Shown piece after piece: positions 1 through 7,109 of a stretch of DNA of 64,000 nt. Every line of letters begins with the position of its first letter. Position 1 is the first letter of the stretch. The stretch lies in contig DATGZN010000047.1 in assembly GCA_035297145.1 (NCBI GenBank), forward strand, positions 16,127 to 80,126, written 5' to 3'. This DNA comes from QHXW01 sp035297145 (GTDB taxonomy: Bacteria > Acidobacteriota > Terriglobia > Bryobacterales > Bryobacteraceae). The notes under the pieces were generated by a model that made no database searches, was not told where the DNA came from, and saw only the letters and a list, made by a program, of their open reading frames with translations. Made by a program: the position numbers and the translations under genes.

Positions 1-597
1 GTTTTCAACGGCCGCACCGTCGCGGCGCACGCCGTTTGGACCGATGACGCGGATCTCGAAATTCTGCGCGCGCGTCACGTCGGCATCGCGCACTGCCCCT
101 CGAGCAATATGAAACTCGCCAGCGGCATCGCGCCGGTGGTGAAGATGCTGGCGCTCGATCTGGCTGTCGGGCTCGGGCCGGATGGGCCGGCAGGCAGCAA
201 CAACGATCTCGATATGTTCGAGGAAATGGACTTGGCTTCGAAGCTTCAGAAGGTCACTACAGGCGATCCGCAGGTGCTGCCGGCACGGCAGGCGCTGGAA
301 ATGGCCACGATTCGTGGTGCGCGCGCACTGGGCATGGAGAAAGAGATCGGCTCCATCGAACCAGCTAAACGCGCCGATTTCATTGTCGTCCGGCTGGACC
401 GGGCCAATGCGGTGCCGCTCTACGATGTCTATTCGCAGATGGTATACGCGCTCAAAGCGAGTGATGTTCGTGACGTCATGGTCGACGGCCGGCAAGTGGT
501 GCGCGACGGCCAGGTACTGACCCTGGATGCGGCGCAGGTGCTGGCGAAAGCCGAAGAATACGGCCGCAAGGTTCAGGACAGCCTTAAAGCGAAGTGA
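1..597 (+). CDS. Amidohydrolase, MtaD/SsnA-type deaminase (3' part)
   Basis: The last 198 codons of a metal-dependent amidohydrolase; the 5' part lies outside the window. The reading frame is open from base 1. A metal-site type His sits at fragment residue 10 (AHAVW), and the motif HCPSSNMKLASG at residues 31-42 is typical of the 5-methylthioadenosine/S-adenosylhomocysteine deaminase and chlorohydrolase branch. GPDGPAGSNNDLDMFEEM (residues 59-76) carries the Asp that binds metal in this family. The C-terminal part (IEPAKRADFIVVRL, then a VDGRQVVRDG beta strand) is the usual composite beta-sandwich domain. The likely role is cytosolic deamination in purine or methylthioadenosine salvage; the exact substrate cannot be read from this part. 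Its stop overlaps the end of the convergent Atl1-like gene by 14 bases. Confidence 0.85.
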   Translation, partial: VFNGRTVAAHAVWTDDADLEILRARHVGIAHCPSSNMKLASGIAPVVKMLALDLAVGLGPDGPAGSNNDLDMFEEMDLASKLQKVTTGDPQVLPARQALEMATIRGARALGMEKEIGSIEPAKRADFIVVRLDRANAVPLYDVYSQMVYALKASDVRDVMVDGRQVVRDGQVLTLDAAQVLAKAEEYGRKVQDSLKAK

Positions 598-1039
598 GGT
601 GGCTCGCGAAATCGCGCACGCGGAGCGTGTTCTTGCGAGGACCACGCTCAATCTCGAATCCCTCATCTCGCAAGCGCGCCGCCTGTTTCTTCAACTTTTC
701 ATTGAGCGTGCCGTCATCGCGAATCACCCGCCAATAAGGTGTCACGCGCTGCTTGCCGGAACGCAGATCTTCCTCGGCGGCTTCAGCGGCGATGCGCACG
801 AAGATTCCCGTTGTTATGGGACATGTCGCATCCACCTGATGCGCCTGGGCCAGCCGCTCGCGAATCTGTGACTGTGTGATGAGCACGCCTCTCTTAACGG
901 TTCGGATGAGCGCGTCCACGTCCATGGGGCAGGGGATGAGCATTTTTCCTGAACCGAATCGCTTCTGCATTCTCGGCGTGATGTCGACGACTTTCGCCGG
1001 CCTGTTCAGTTTTTCCCGCCAGGCTATTCGCGATTTCAT
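584..1039 (-). CDS. MGMT/Atl1-like DNA-binding protein without acceptor cysteine
   Basis: A 151-residue protein of the methylated-DNA methyltransferase fold, DNA-binding part. ITQSQIRERLA (residues 54-64) matches the winged-helix region, and TPYWRVIRDDG (100-110) sits where MGMT has its PCHRV active site. Here the alkyl-accepting Cys is Tyr and the next residue is Trp, so direct methyl transfer is not expected. Alkyltransferase-like (ATL) proteins similarly lack the Cys and flag alkylated bases for nucleotide excision repair. Family members with this TPYWRV form are usually annotated only as MGMT-family protein. The ATG overlaps the stop of the upstream Clp-N gene by four bases, so the two are probably co-translated. 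A role in DNA-damage recognition is inference. Confidence 0.75.
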   Translation of the reverse strand: MKSRIAWREKLNRPAKVVDITPRMQKRFGSGKMLIPCPMDVDALIRTVKRGVLITQSQIRERLAQAHQVDATCPITTGIFVRIAAEAAEEDLRSGKQRVTPYWRVIRDDGTLNEKLKKQAARLRDEGFEIERGPRKNTLRVRDFASHLTSL

Positions 1040-1938
1040 GACGGTTGATCTCCTTCTCGAGTGAGATTCTCCCGCGCTTCATCGAGCGTGATTCCGTGAG
1101 CACGGAGTATTTCAGCCGCGAGGCATTTCTCCTCCCGCAGCAAACCAAACAGTATGTGCCCGTTTCCGATCTTTTCGTGCCCCAAACGGTCAGCTTCCTC
1201 CGCCGCGAACGCGAGCACACGTTCGCATTCCTCGCTCAACGGCAAGTCATCTGAATGCGGCACGTTGTCGCGGTTGGGCGGCTTTCGGCCGTCGATTTCC
1301 CGGCGAATCTCCTCCAGCGCCAGCGCGCCTGACCGGAACGGCAGATTCCCTTCGTGTTGCCGCCAAAGACCAGGGAGAAGATGCTCGGTTTCGATGGCGT
1401 GCGCGCCGGCCTGGCTCGCTTCCGATCGCGCGAAGAAAATCGTGCGCCGCGCTCGTTCGGTGTAGCGCTCGAACATGCCTTGCAGAAGGATGCTTACTGC
1501 CGTTCTCCAGGGACTCATGGCCTGCGGCTCGCGCGCATTTCGCAATGCTTCGATCGTGATTCCCTGATCGCGGAGCACGCCCGCCGCAAAACAATTCTTC
1601 TCGCGCAGCAAGCCCATCAGTAGATGCCGGTTGTCAATCGAGGCGTGTTTCAGACGGTCCGCCTCATCCATGGCATATACCAGCGCGCGCTTCGACTGGT
1701 GGCTGAGCGGCAAATCGACCGACGGCACTCTCTCCCCGCTGGGAGGCTTTTGCTGTTCGATCCTTCTGCGGATCTCCTCGAACGTCGTTCCCGATTCGGC
1801 GAGCGGGTCCTTCGAGTGCTCGCGCAAGATACCGAGCAGAAGGTGCTCTGTGTCAATCATCTTCGAGCCGAACTGGCTGGCCTCATATCGGGCGAAGAAA
1901 ATCGACCTGCGGGCCCGTTCGGTGTACCGCTGGAACAT
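1036..1938 (-). CDS. Tandem double Clp-N domain protein, no AAA module
   Basis: A 300-residue protein built of two homologous halves. Residues 1-154 and 155-300 both begin with F-x-R-Y-T-E-R-A-R-R-x-I-F-F-A-R and both contain the paired helical repeats of the ClpA/ClpC N domain (TEHLLLGILRE and TEHLLPGLWRQ; NRHLLMGLLRE and NGHILFGLLRE). There is no Walker motif, so it is not a Clp unfoldase itself. It may act as a stand-alone adaptor or competitor for Clp substrates or adaptors; that is inference. ATG 1938 was chosen because the first Clp-N motif starts there; the frame stays open upstream but codes for nothing recognisable. Its start is 40 bases from the divergent aminotransferase start, so the two promoters must share this gap. 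Confidence 0.85.
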   Translation of the reverse strand: MFQRYTERARRSIFFARYEASQFGSKMIDTEHLLLGILREHSKDPLAESGTTFEEIRRRIEQQKPPSGERVPSVDLPLSHQSKRALVYAMDEADRLKHASIDNRHLLMGLLREKNCFAAGVLRDQGITIEALRNAREPQAMSPWRTAVSILLQGMFERYTERARRTIFFARSEASQAGAHAIETEHLLPGLWRQHEGNLPFRSGALALEEIRREIDGRKPPNRDNVPHSDDLPLSEECERVLAFAAEEADRLGHEKIGNGHILFGLLREEKCLAAEILRAHGITLDEARENLTREGDQPS

Positions 1939-1978
1939 ACAACGGTCTAACGATACTGCACACCAAGCATCTGGCACA

Positions 1979-3166
1979 ATGGCAGAGATGCCTTCGCTCG
2001 CACAATCCGCCGAGAGTGTTCCGCACTCACGAATCCGGGAACTGGCGGAAGTGGCTATGTCGATGGACGGCGTGCTGCGCTTGTACTTCGGTGAGTCCAA
2101 CCTGCCGACGCCGGACTACATCAAGCAGGCTGCGGTCAAGGCGCTGGCCGATGGTTACACGTTTTACACGGAGAACGCGGGTCTGCCGTCGCTACGGCGC
2201 GCCATCGCCCGGCAGTATCAGAAATGGCACGGCGTGCAACTCGACCCGGAAAGCGAGATCGTCATCACGGCGTCCGGCGTGCAAGCGTTGAATGTGAGCC
2301 TGCGGGCGATGGTCGATCCCGGCGACGAAGCGCTGGTGCTGACGCCGGCGTGGCCCAACGGTTCGTCTATTTTGGCGATGGCGAACGCGGTGGTACGGCA
2401 GATTCCACATCCGTTGTGCGGAGATCGCTATCGCATCGATTACGATGCGCTCGAAGCGGCCATGGGACCGCGCACGCGGCTGGTGCTCTATACGTCGCCA
2501 TCGAATCCCCTGGGCTGGGTGGCGACCGACGAAGATCAGCAGCGGCTGCTGGATTTCTGCCGCGCGCACGGGCTGTGGCTCCTGGCGGACGAAGTTTACG
2601 ACAGGCTGTACTACGCGGGTGCCAAGCTGGGTGAGCCGGTGCCTTCGATTCTGCGCAAGGCCACGCGCGACGATGCCGTGGTGGTGGTGCATTCGTTTTC
2701 GAAGAGCTATTGCATGACCGGGTGGCGCGTAGGCTGGCTGGTTGCGCGGCGCGATTTGGGCATGAAAGCCACACAACTGAACGAATTCATCATCTCGCAC
2801 GCTCCATCGTTCGCGCAGAAAGCCGCGGAGACCGCGCTCGAATCCGGAGAAGCCGAACTGGTGAGCATGTTGGGCCGGTTGAGAGAGAACCGCGATTTCT
2901 GCCTGCACGCTTTGCGCGGCATGCCTGGCGTGACGATCCCCGAGCCGGACGGCGCTTTCTACTTGTTCCCCAAAATCGAAGGTCTGACCGATTCCTTCGA
3001 GTTCTGCCGTCGGCTGCTGATGGAAACCAAGGTCGGGCTTGCGCCTGGCGTGGCCTTTGGAGCGGGCGGCGAAGGATCGGTGCGGATTTGCTACGCGGCG
3101 GACCGCTCGATTCTGGAGCCCGCCATGGAGCGGCTCGGGCAATATCTAATGGGAATGGCCAAGTAA
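1979..3166 (+). CDS. Class I/II PLP-dependent aminotransferase
   Basis: A 395-residue aminotransferase of fold type I. Visible landmarks are the helix-rich N-terminal arm, TSPSNPLGWV (substrate/PLP Asn), LLADEVYDRLYY (PLP-ring Asp and Tyr) and the Schiff-base lysine in SFSKSYCMTGWRVGW at about residue 242. R-I-C-Y near the C-terminus carries the carboxylate-binding Arg. The sequence fits the AspC/aspartate or aromatic aminotransferase subgroup, but the amino donor cannot be fixed. ATG 1979 is preferred; ATG 1988 is an alternative start. The frame extends upstream to 1631 only as antisense to the Clp-N gene. It is transcribed away from that gene and towards the TPR protein gene 36 bases downstream. 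Confidence 0.9.
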   Translation: MAEMPSLAQSAESVPHSRIRELAEVAMSMDGVLRLYFGESNLPTPDYIKQAAVKALADGYTFYTENAGLPSLRRAIARQYQKWHGVQLDPESEIVITASGVQALNVSLRAMVDPGDEALVLTPAWPNGSSILAMANAVVRQIPHPLCGDRYRIDYDALEAAMGPRTRLVLYTSPSNPLGWVATDEDQQRLLDFCRAHGLWLLADEVYDRLYYAGAKLGEPVPSILRKATRDDAVVVVHSFSKSYCMTGWRVGWLVARRDLGMKATQLNEFIISHAPSFAQKAAETALESGEAELVSMLGRLRENRDFCLHALRGMPGVTIPEPDGAFYLFPKIEGLTDSFEFCRRLLMETKVGLAPGVAFGAGGEGSVRICYAADRSILEPAMERLGQYLMGMAK

Positions 3167-3202
3167 ATCCGATCGTAGCCCTCAAACGTATTATTGTCTG
3201 GC

Positions 3203-4471
3203 ATGCGCGTATTCCTACTCTTGACAGGTGTGTTCTGCGCCACGATGATCGCCCAGGAGGCCGATTCGGATCGCCTGCTTGCGGCGGCTGCGCACATGAA
3301 GACGGACGAGCGGATCGCGGCCTACCAGAAGCTGGCCGCTTCGAAACCAGACGATCTGCATTACCAGAATCTGCTGGCCGGCGCCTACATCCAGAAAATG
3401 CGCGAGACCACGGATTTCGGATACATCGAGCGTGCTGAGAAACTGGTGGCGCACACCTTGACCGCCGAAGCCGCCAACTATGAGGCTCTCCGGCTACGCA
3501 GCGAAATAGGTCTTGAGCGGCACCACTTCGCCGAAGTTGCCGGCTTTTCGCGCGAGATGATCCGGATCGCGCCCGACGACGCATGGAACTGGGGCACGCT
3601 GGGCGACGCGCTGATGGAACTAGGGCAATACGACGACGCGGCCGACGCTTATCAGAAAATGATGTCGCTGCGTCCAAACCAGTCGAGTTACAACCGCGCT
3701 TCCTACTATCGCTGGGTGATGGGAGATGCGGAAGGAGCGATCGCTATCATGCGGCAGGCGATCGAGGCCGGTAGCCCCGCGCCCGAGAACACCGCATGGT
3801 GCCTGGTCGACCTGGGGAACCTCTATTTTAAGACCGGGCGGCTGGAGCAAGCGGCCGGTACCTTTTCTGAGGCGTTACGCACGTTCCCCGGATATCATCC
3901 CGCGCATGCCGGTTTGGGACGCGTCCAGGCGGCGCAGGGCAAACTGGCGGAGGCGATCGAGAATTTTAAACGGGCGCAGGCGGTCGTGCCGATGCCCGAA
4001 TACGCCGCGGCGCTGGCCGAGCTTTATGAACGCACCGGGAAAAAGGCTAACGCGCGCCAGCAACTGGAGCTGTTGGACGTGGTCGACCGGGTGGTGAAGG
4101 CCAACAACGAAAAGACGAACCGCAATCTCGCCCTGGTCTATGCGGATCAGGGCCGGAAGCTGGACCGGGCGCTGGAACTGGCCCAGGCCGAACTCGACGT
4201 GCGTGGCGATGTTTACACGTATGACGCACTGGCTTGGGCGCTGTTCAAGAACGGCCGGTACGCGGAAGCCGAGCAGGCGGCCGGAAAAGCGCTGCGGTTC
4301 GGGACTCCGGATCCCGCGTTTTACTTTCACGCCGGAATGATTGCGAGCGCCCTGCGAAAACAGCAGGAGGCGGCGAAGAGCCTCGATCGTGCGTTGGCCT
4401 TGAACCCGCATTTCGACCCGCGCCAGGCGGAGATTGCCGAGACGACGCTGCGCACAGCCCGAAATCCGTAG
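3203..4471 (+). CDS. Secreted TPR-repeat protein
   Basis: A 422-residue protein with a short hydrophobic signal peptide (MRVFLLLTGVFCATMIAQ) followed by tetratricopeptide repeats through most of its length. Examples are the helices around WNWGTLGDALMELGQYDDAADAYQ (written as adjacent repeat helices near residue 130), LGNLYFKTGRLEQAAGTF and LAWALFKNGRYAEAEQAAGKAL. It probably works in the periplasm as a protein-binding scaffold; no catalytic domain is visible. ATG 3203 is chosen over the in-frame TTG 3194. It lies just downstream of the aminotransferase in the same direction; no functional link is evident. Confidence 0.8.
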   Translation: MRVFLLLTGVFCATMIAQEADSDRLLAAAAHMKTDERIAAYQKLAASKPDDLHYQNLLAGAYIQKMRETTDFGYIERAEKLVAHTLTAEAANYEALRLRSEIGLERHHFAEVAGFSREMIRIAPDDAWNWGTLGDALMELGQYDDAADAYQKMMSLRPNQSSYNRASYYRWVMGDAEGAIAIMRQAIEAGSPAPENTAWCLVDLGNLYFKTGRLEQAAGTFSEALRTFPGYHPAHAGLGRVQAAQGKLAEAIENFKRAQAVVPMPEYAAALAELYERTGKKANARQQLELLDVVDRVVKANNEKTNRNLALVYADQGRKLDRALELAQAELDVRGDVYTYDALAWALFKNGRYAEAEQAAGKALRFGTPDPAFYFHAGMIASALRKQQEAAKSLDRALALNPHFDPRQAEIAETTLRTARNP

Positions 4472-4521
4472 CCCGCCTCATCTGTAGTACCATTCGCCTT
4501 ACGTAACGGAGGTGCATCGTG

Positions 4522-4923
4522 ATGAAGGGCTTTAAGGACTTTCTGCTCAAGCACTCAGTACTGGCGCTGGCGATCGGTTTCATCATGGGCGCCGCGACCG
4601 GGAAGGTGGTGTCTTCGTTGGTGGCCGACATGATCATGCCGGTCATCAGCCTGGCGCTCCCTGGCGGCGAGTGGCGGACGGCGAAATGGGAACTGGGCCC
4701 CAAAGTGATGGTTGGTGGCAAAGACGTAACCAACGCGATCAACTACGGAAACTTCTTCGGCAACGTGGTGGACTTCGTCGTGATTGCACTCGTGGTGTAC
4801 ATGATCACGAAGGCGTTGATCAAAGAGGCCCCAGCCGCGCCAACGAAGAAATGTCCGCGCTGTACGGAATCTATCGCCCCGGAGGCGACTAAGTGTAAGT
4901 TCTGTACAGCCGACATCGGATAA
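4522..4923 (+). CDS. mscL: Large-conductance mechanosensitive channel with C-terminal zinc ribbon
   Basis: A 133-residue MscL. The N-terminal amphipathic helix and TM1 read MKGFKDFLLKHSVLALAIGF, and the pore-lining helix continues with the Gly/Ala-rich segment IMGAATGKVVSSLVADMIMP. The second TM is NVVDFVVIALVVYMITKALI. The C-terminus, in place of the usual charged helical bundle, ends in a CPRCTESIAPEATKCKFC zinc ribbon (two C-x2-C knuckles). The channel releases solutes under hypo-osmotic shock in the inner membrane. A strong ribosome binding site (AACGGAGG, 4505-4512) is well spaced from ATG 4522; GTG 4519 is the alternative. The ribbon suggests a cytoplasmic partner or oligomer cap. Confidence 0.93.
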   Translation: MKGFKDFLLKHSVLALAIGFIMGAATGKVVSSLVADMIMPVISLALPGGEWRTAKWELGPKVMVGGKDVTNAINYGNFFGNVVDFVVIALVVYMITKALIKEAPAAPTKKCPRCTESIAPEATKCKFCTADIG

Positions 4924-4947
4924 TTCCCATGCCTTAATAAGTGTTAC

Positions 4948-4975
4948 CTCAGTAAGTCAATCTCCACTTACTCAG
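4948..4975. repeat. Inverted repeat downstream of mscL
   Basis: CTCAGTAAGT (4948-4957) and ACTTACTCAG (4966-4975) can pair with one mismatch around an 8-base loop. There is no T-run behind it, so a role as an intrinsic terminator is doubtful. A related ACTTACTAAGT palindrome lies just behind the next gene (6216-6226). Confidence 0.4.
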
Positions 4976-5033
4976 CCCGATAAGACTTGTAAACTCGCGC
5001 CACACAATTAACATGGGCGGTACTAAACCGCTC

Positions 5034-5062
5034 TTGTCTCTGCATATGTAGCAGCATAGAAT
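5034..5062 (+). promoter_or_regulatory. Candidate sigma70-type promoter for the 5107 gene
   Basis: TTGTCT (5034-5039) and TAGAAT (5057-5062) are separated by 17 bases, close to the housekeeping consensus, and the predicted start of transcription would be about 38 bases before ATG 5107. Judged by eye only. Confidence 0.4.
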
Positions 5063-5106
5063 CGTTCGCAGTGCCTGAGTAGGCATAATACTGGAGCGAA
5101 CGAACT

Positions 5107-6201
5107 ATGACACGATACAGGTTTGCCATGGTTGCGGGAATTGCGGCCGTTCTCACTTCCATCTCCCCCGTCATCCGAGCCGATGACAACGACTTCACTA
5201 CCATTAATCCTGTGGCATCCACTGTCCCTCTGAATGGCGATCTCAACCCGTATGGTGTCGCCATAGTTCCCTTAAACCGGGGCAACCTGATCAAGGGCAA
5301 TATTCTGGTAAGTAACTTCAACAACAGTGGCAATCTTCAGGGAACCGGCTCGACCATCGTCCAGATTTCCCCACGAGGAAACCTAAGTGTGTTCGCGCAG
5401 ATTTCCGCCGCCGCACTCACTCCGGATTGCCCTGGAGGCGTGGGGCTGACGACGGCCCTGGTTGCGCTGCGCTCCGGTGGGGTAATTGTCGGTAGCCTTC
5501 CCACTACCAATGGTCAGGCGTCCACGGCAGGGGCTGGATGTCTGATTGTGCTGGATAGCACCGGCAAGCCGGTTGAGACGATTTCGAATTCGATGATCAA
5601 TGGTCCGTGGGACATGACCGCGCGCGACGATGGCGATGACGCGGAGATTTTCGTGACTAATGTCCTCAACAACACGGTTGCCACCACAACCAATACGGCG
5701 ACCGTCCTCCGCATCGTGCTGGATGTTTCCCGTAAAGCCACGCCACAAGTTGACTCGATGACTGTGATTGGTTCCGGTTTTCCGGTACGTACGGATCCGA
5801 ACGCCCTGGTGATTGGTCCGACTGGCGTAGGACTAGGTCTTGGGGACGTCCTCTATGTTGCAGACACCTTAGGCAATCGAATCGCGGCTATTCCTGATGC
5901 GGTGCGTCGCCACACGTCCGCTGGCGCCGGCATCACCGTCACGCAGGGAGGCGCGCTGAACGGTCCGCTGGCCCTAGCCATTGGCCCTCTCGACACTATC
6001 GCCACTGTGAATAGCCTGGATGGCAATTTGGTCTTTACCACGCCTTTTGGGAATCAATTCTTCACAAAACAGTTGGATAACTCCAGCAATCCTCCGGGAG
6101 CCGGCGCGCTGTTCGGACTCGCGTTCGGAGAGGATGGCCTGTACTTCGTAGACGACGCCACGAATATGTTGAATATACTGCAAGGGAACAGCTCACACTG
6201 A
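5107..6201 (+). CDS. Secreted beta-propeller-like protein of unknown function
   Basis: A 364-residue protein with a signal peptide (MTRYRFAMVAGIAAVLTSISP, cleavage probably after VIRA). The mature part has recurring short motifs of NHL/SMP-30-like propellers: NPYGVAIVP, GPWDMTARDDGDDAEIFVTN, GLGLGDVLYVADTLGNRIAAIP, GALFGLAFGEDGLYFVDDA. No catalytic residues can be assigned. It probably sits in the periplasm or outside the cell. GGAG at about 5093 lies in front of the ATG. It stands alone, with ACTTACT-type short inverted repeats on both sides, and its base composition looks less GC-rich than the flanking genes. Confidence 0.7.
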   Translation: MTRYRFAMVAGIAAVLTSISPVIRADDNDFTTINPVASTVPLNGDLNPYGVAIVPLNRGNLIKGNILVSNFNNSGNLQGTGSTIVQISPRGNLSVFAQISAAALTPDCPGGVGLTTALVALRSGGVIVGSLPTTNGQASTAGAGCLIVLDSTGKPVETISNSMINGPWDMTARDDGDDAEIFVTNVLNNTVATTTNTATVLRIVLDVSRKATPQVDSMTVIGSGFPVRTDPNALVIGPTGVGLGLGDVLYVADTLGNRIAAIPDAVRRHTSAGAGITVTQGGALNGPLALAIGPLDTIATVNSLDGNLVFTTPFGNQFFTKQLDNSSNPPGAGALFGLAFGEDGLYFVDDATNMLNILQGNSSH

Positions 6202-6237
6202 CGGGAGCTACTCTTACTTACTAAGTGGGCTTGTCTC

Positions 6238-7089
6238 TTACTGCGGTGATGTTATCTGCACTTCCGCTGTGAGGTTCTGCCAGTCGGGAAGTTCGTAAAC
6301 CCGCAACTTGGTGCTGAGCGGCGCTGTCAGGTCCTTGGATTCGTAAGCCCCAAGTGAACCGAGCTTAAACGCGAAGGTTCCCACGGCCTCTTCGTCGGAT
6401 TTGGCAGTACGCGCCCACAAGTTCACGTTAGCCGCCAGGTCGGCTATCTCGGCGCCTGAGTGGTTCACAACCAGGAAGTGGACCTCGGGCATTTTCCCGG
6501 AGTTTTCCGTCAGCCGCACACCGGCGACCTCCACGTACTTCTGCAGCGTACTGTTCTGCTTGGCTGCGGCTGGCGTGTTCGCTGCGGCCGGTGCGGGCGC
6601 ACTTTCCCGGGAAGTGGGTGTGCTCGCCGCCGCTTCGCTCGAGCTGCTAAAGTGCTTAATGCCGAAGAACAGCGCCGCACCCACCGCCAGGAACAGGACG
6701 GCGAATCCGATGGTCATCAGCCACGGTGGAAGTGAGATCCCGCGGGCCGGCGGTTGCTGCATGAAACCCGGAACTGGCGCCTGAGCGGCCGGAGGTGCCG
6801 CGTATTGCGGTGCCTGGGCGTACTGCGGCTGTGCATATTGCGGCGTTGGCGCGAACTGCCGTGGCGGTGCGTACGGCGCCTGCGGCGGTTGTGCGTATTG
6901 TGTCTGCGGTGGCTGGGAATATTGCGGTGGAGGGTAGGACCCGGGCGGAGGCGGCGGAGCACCCACGGGCGCGCCTTGCCCCGGTTGCTGCGGAGGCGCC
7001 TGGCCAGCCCCTTTGCCCGAGCAATCCGGGCATTCATTGTAGGCCGGCGGCACTTCACGGCCACACTGCGGACAGATCCACGTGAACAT
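6238..7089 (-). CDS. Zinc-ribbon, proline-rich single-pass membrane protein
   Basis: A 283-residue protein in three parts. Residues 1-23 form a zinc ribbon (WICPQCGREVPPAYNECPDC, two C-x2-C pairs). About 90 residues of low-complexity Pro/Gln/Tyr/Ala-rich sequence follow (repeats like PQYAQ and APPQ). One TM helix (PWLMTIGFAVLFLAVGAALFF, about residues 123-143) precedes an Ala/Ser-rich linker and a C-terminal beta domain (VEVAGVRLTENSG to VYELPDWQNLTAEVQI). The C-terminal part resembles small Ig-like or FxLD-type domains found behind zinc ribbons in acidobacterial proteins, but no function is known to me. The ribbon is cytoplasmic and the beta domain periplasmic by topology. It lies convergent to the propeller gene. 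Confidence 0.75.
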   Translation of the reverse strand: MFTWICPQCGREVPPAYNECPDCSGKGAGQAPPQQPGQGAPVGAPPPPPGSYPPPQYSQPPQTQYAQPPQAPYAPPRQFAPTPQYAQPQYAQAPQYAAPPAAQAPVPGFMQQPPARGISLPPWLMTIGFAVLFLAVGAALFFGIKHFSSSSEAAASTPTSRESAPAPAAANTPAAAKQNSTLQKYVEVAGVRLTENSGKMPEVHFLVVNHSGAEIADLAANVNLWARTAKSDEEAVGTFAFKLGSLGAYESKDLTAPLSTKLRVYELPDWQNLTAEVQITSPQ

Positions 7090-7109
7090 GTTCTCTCTCT
7101 AATCTACCG

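Noticed and set aside
2192..3142. 316-codon minus-strand frame
   Set aside because: Antisense to the aminotransferase gene with Arg/His/Gln-rich sequence and no motif.
4948..4975. Intrinsic terminator after mscL
   Set aside because: The hairpin has no T-run and is AT-balanced; kept only as an inverted repeat.
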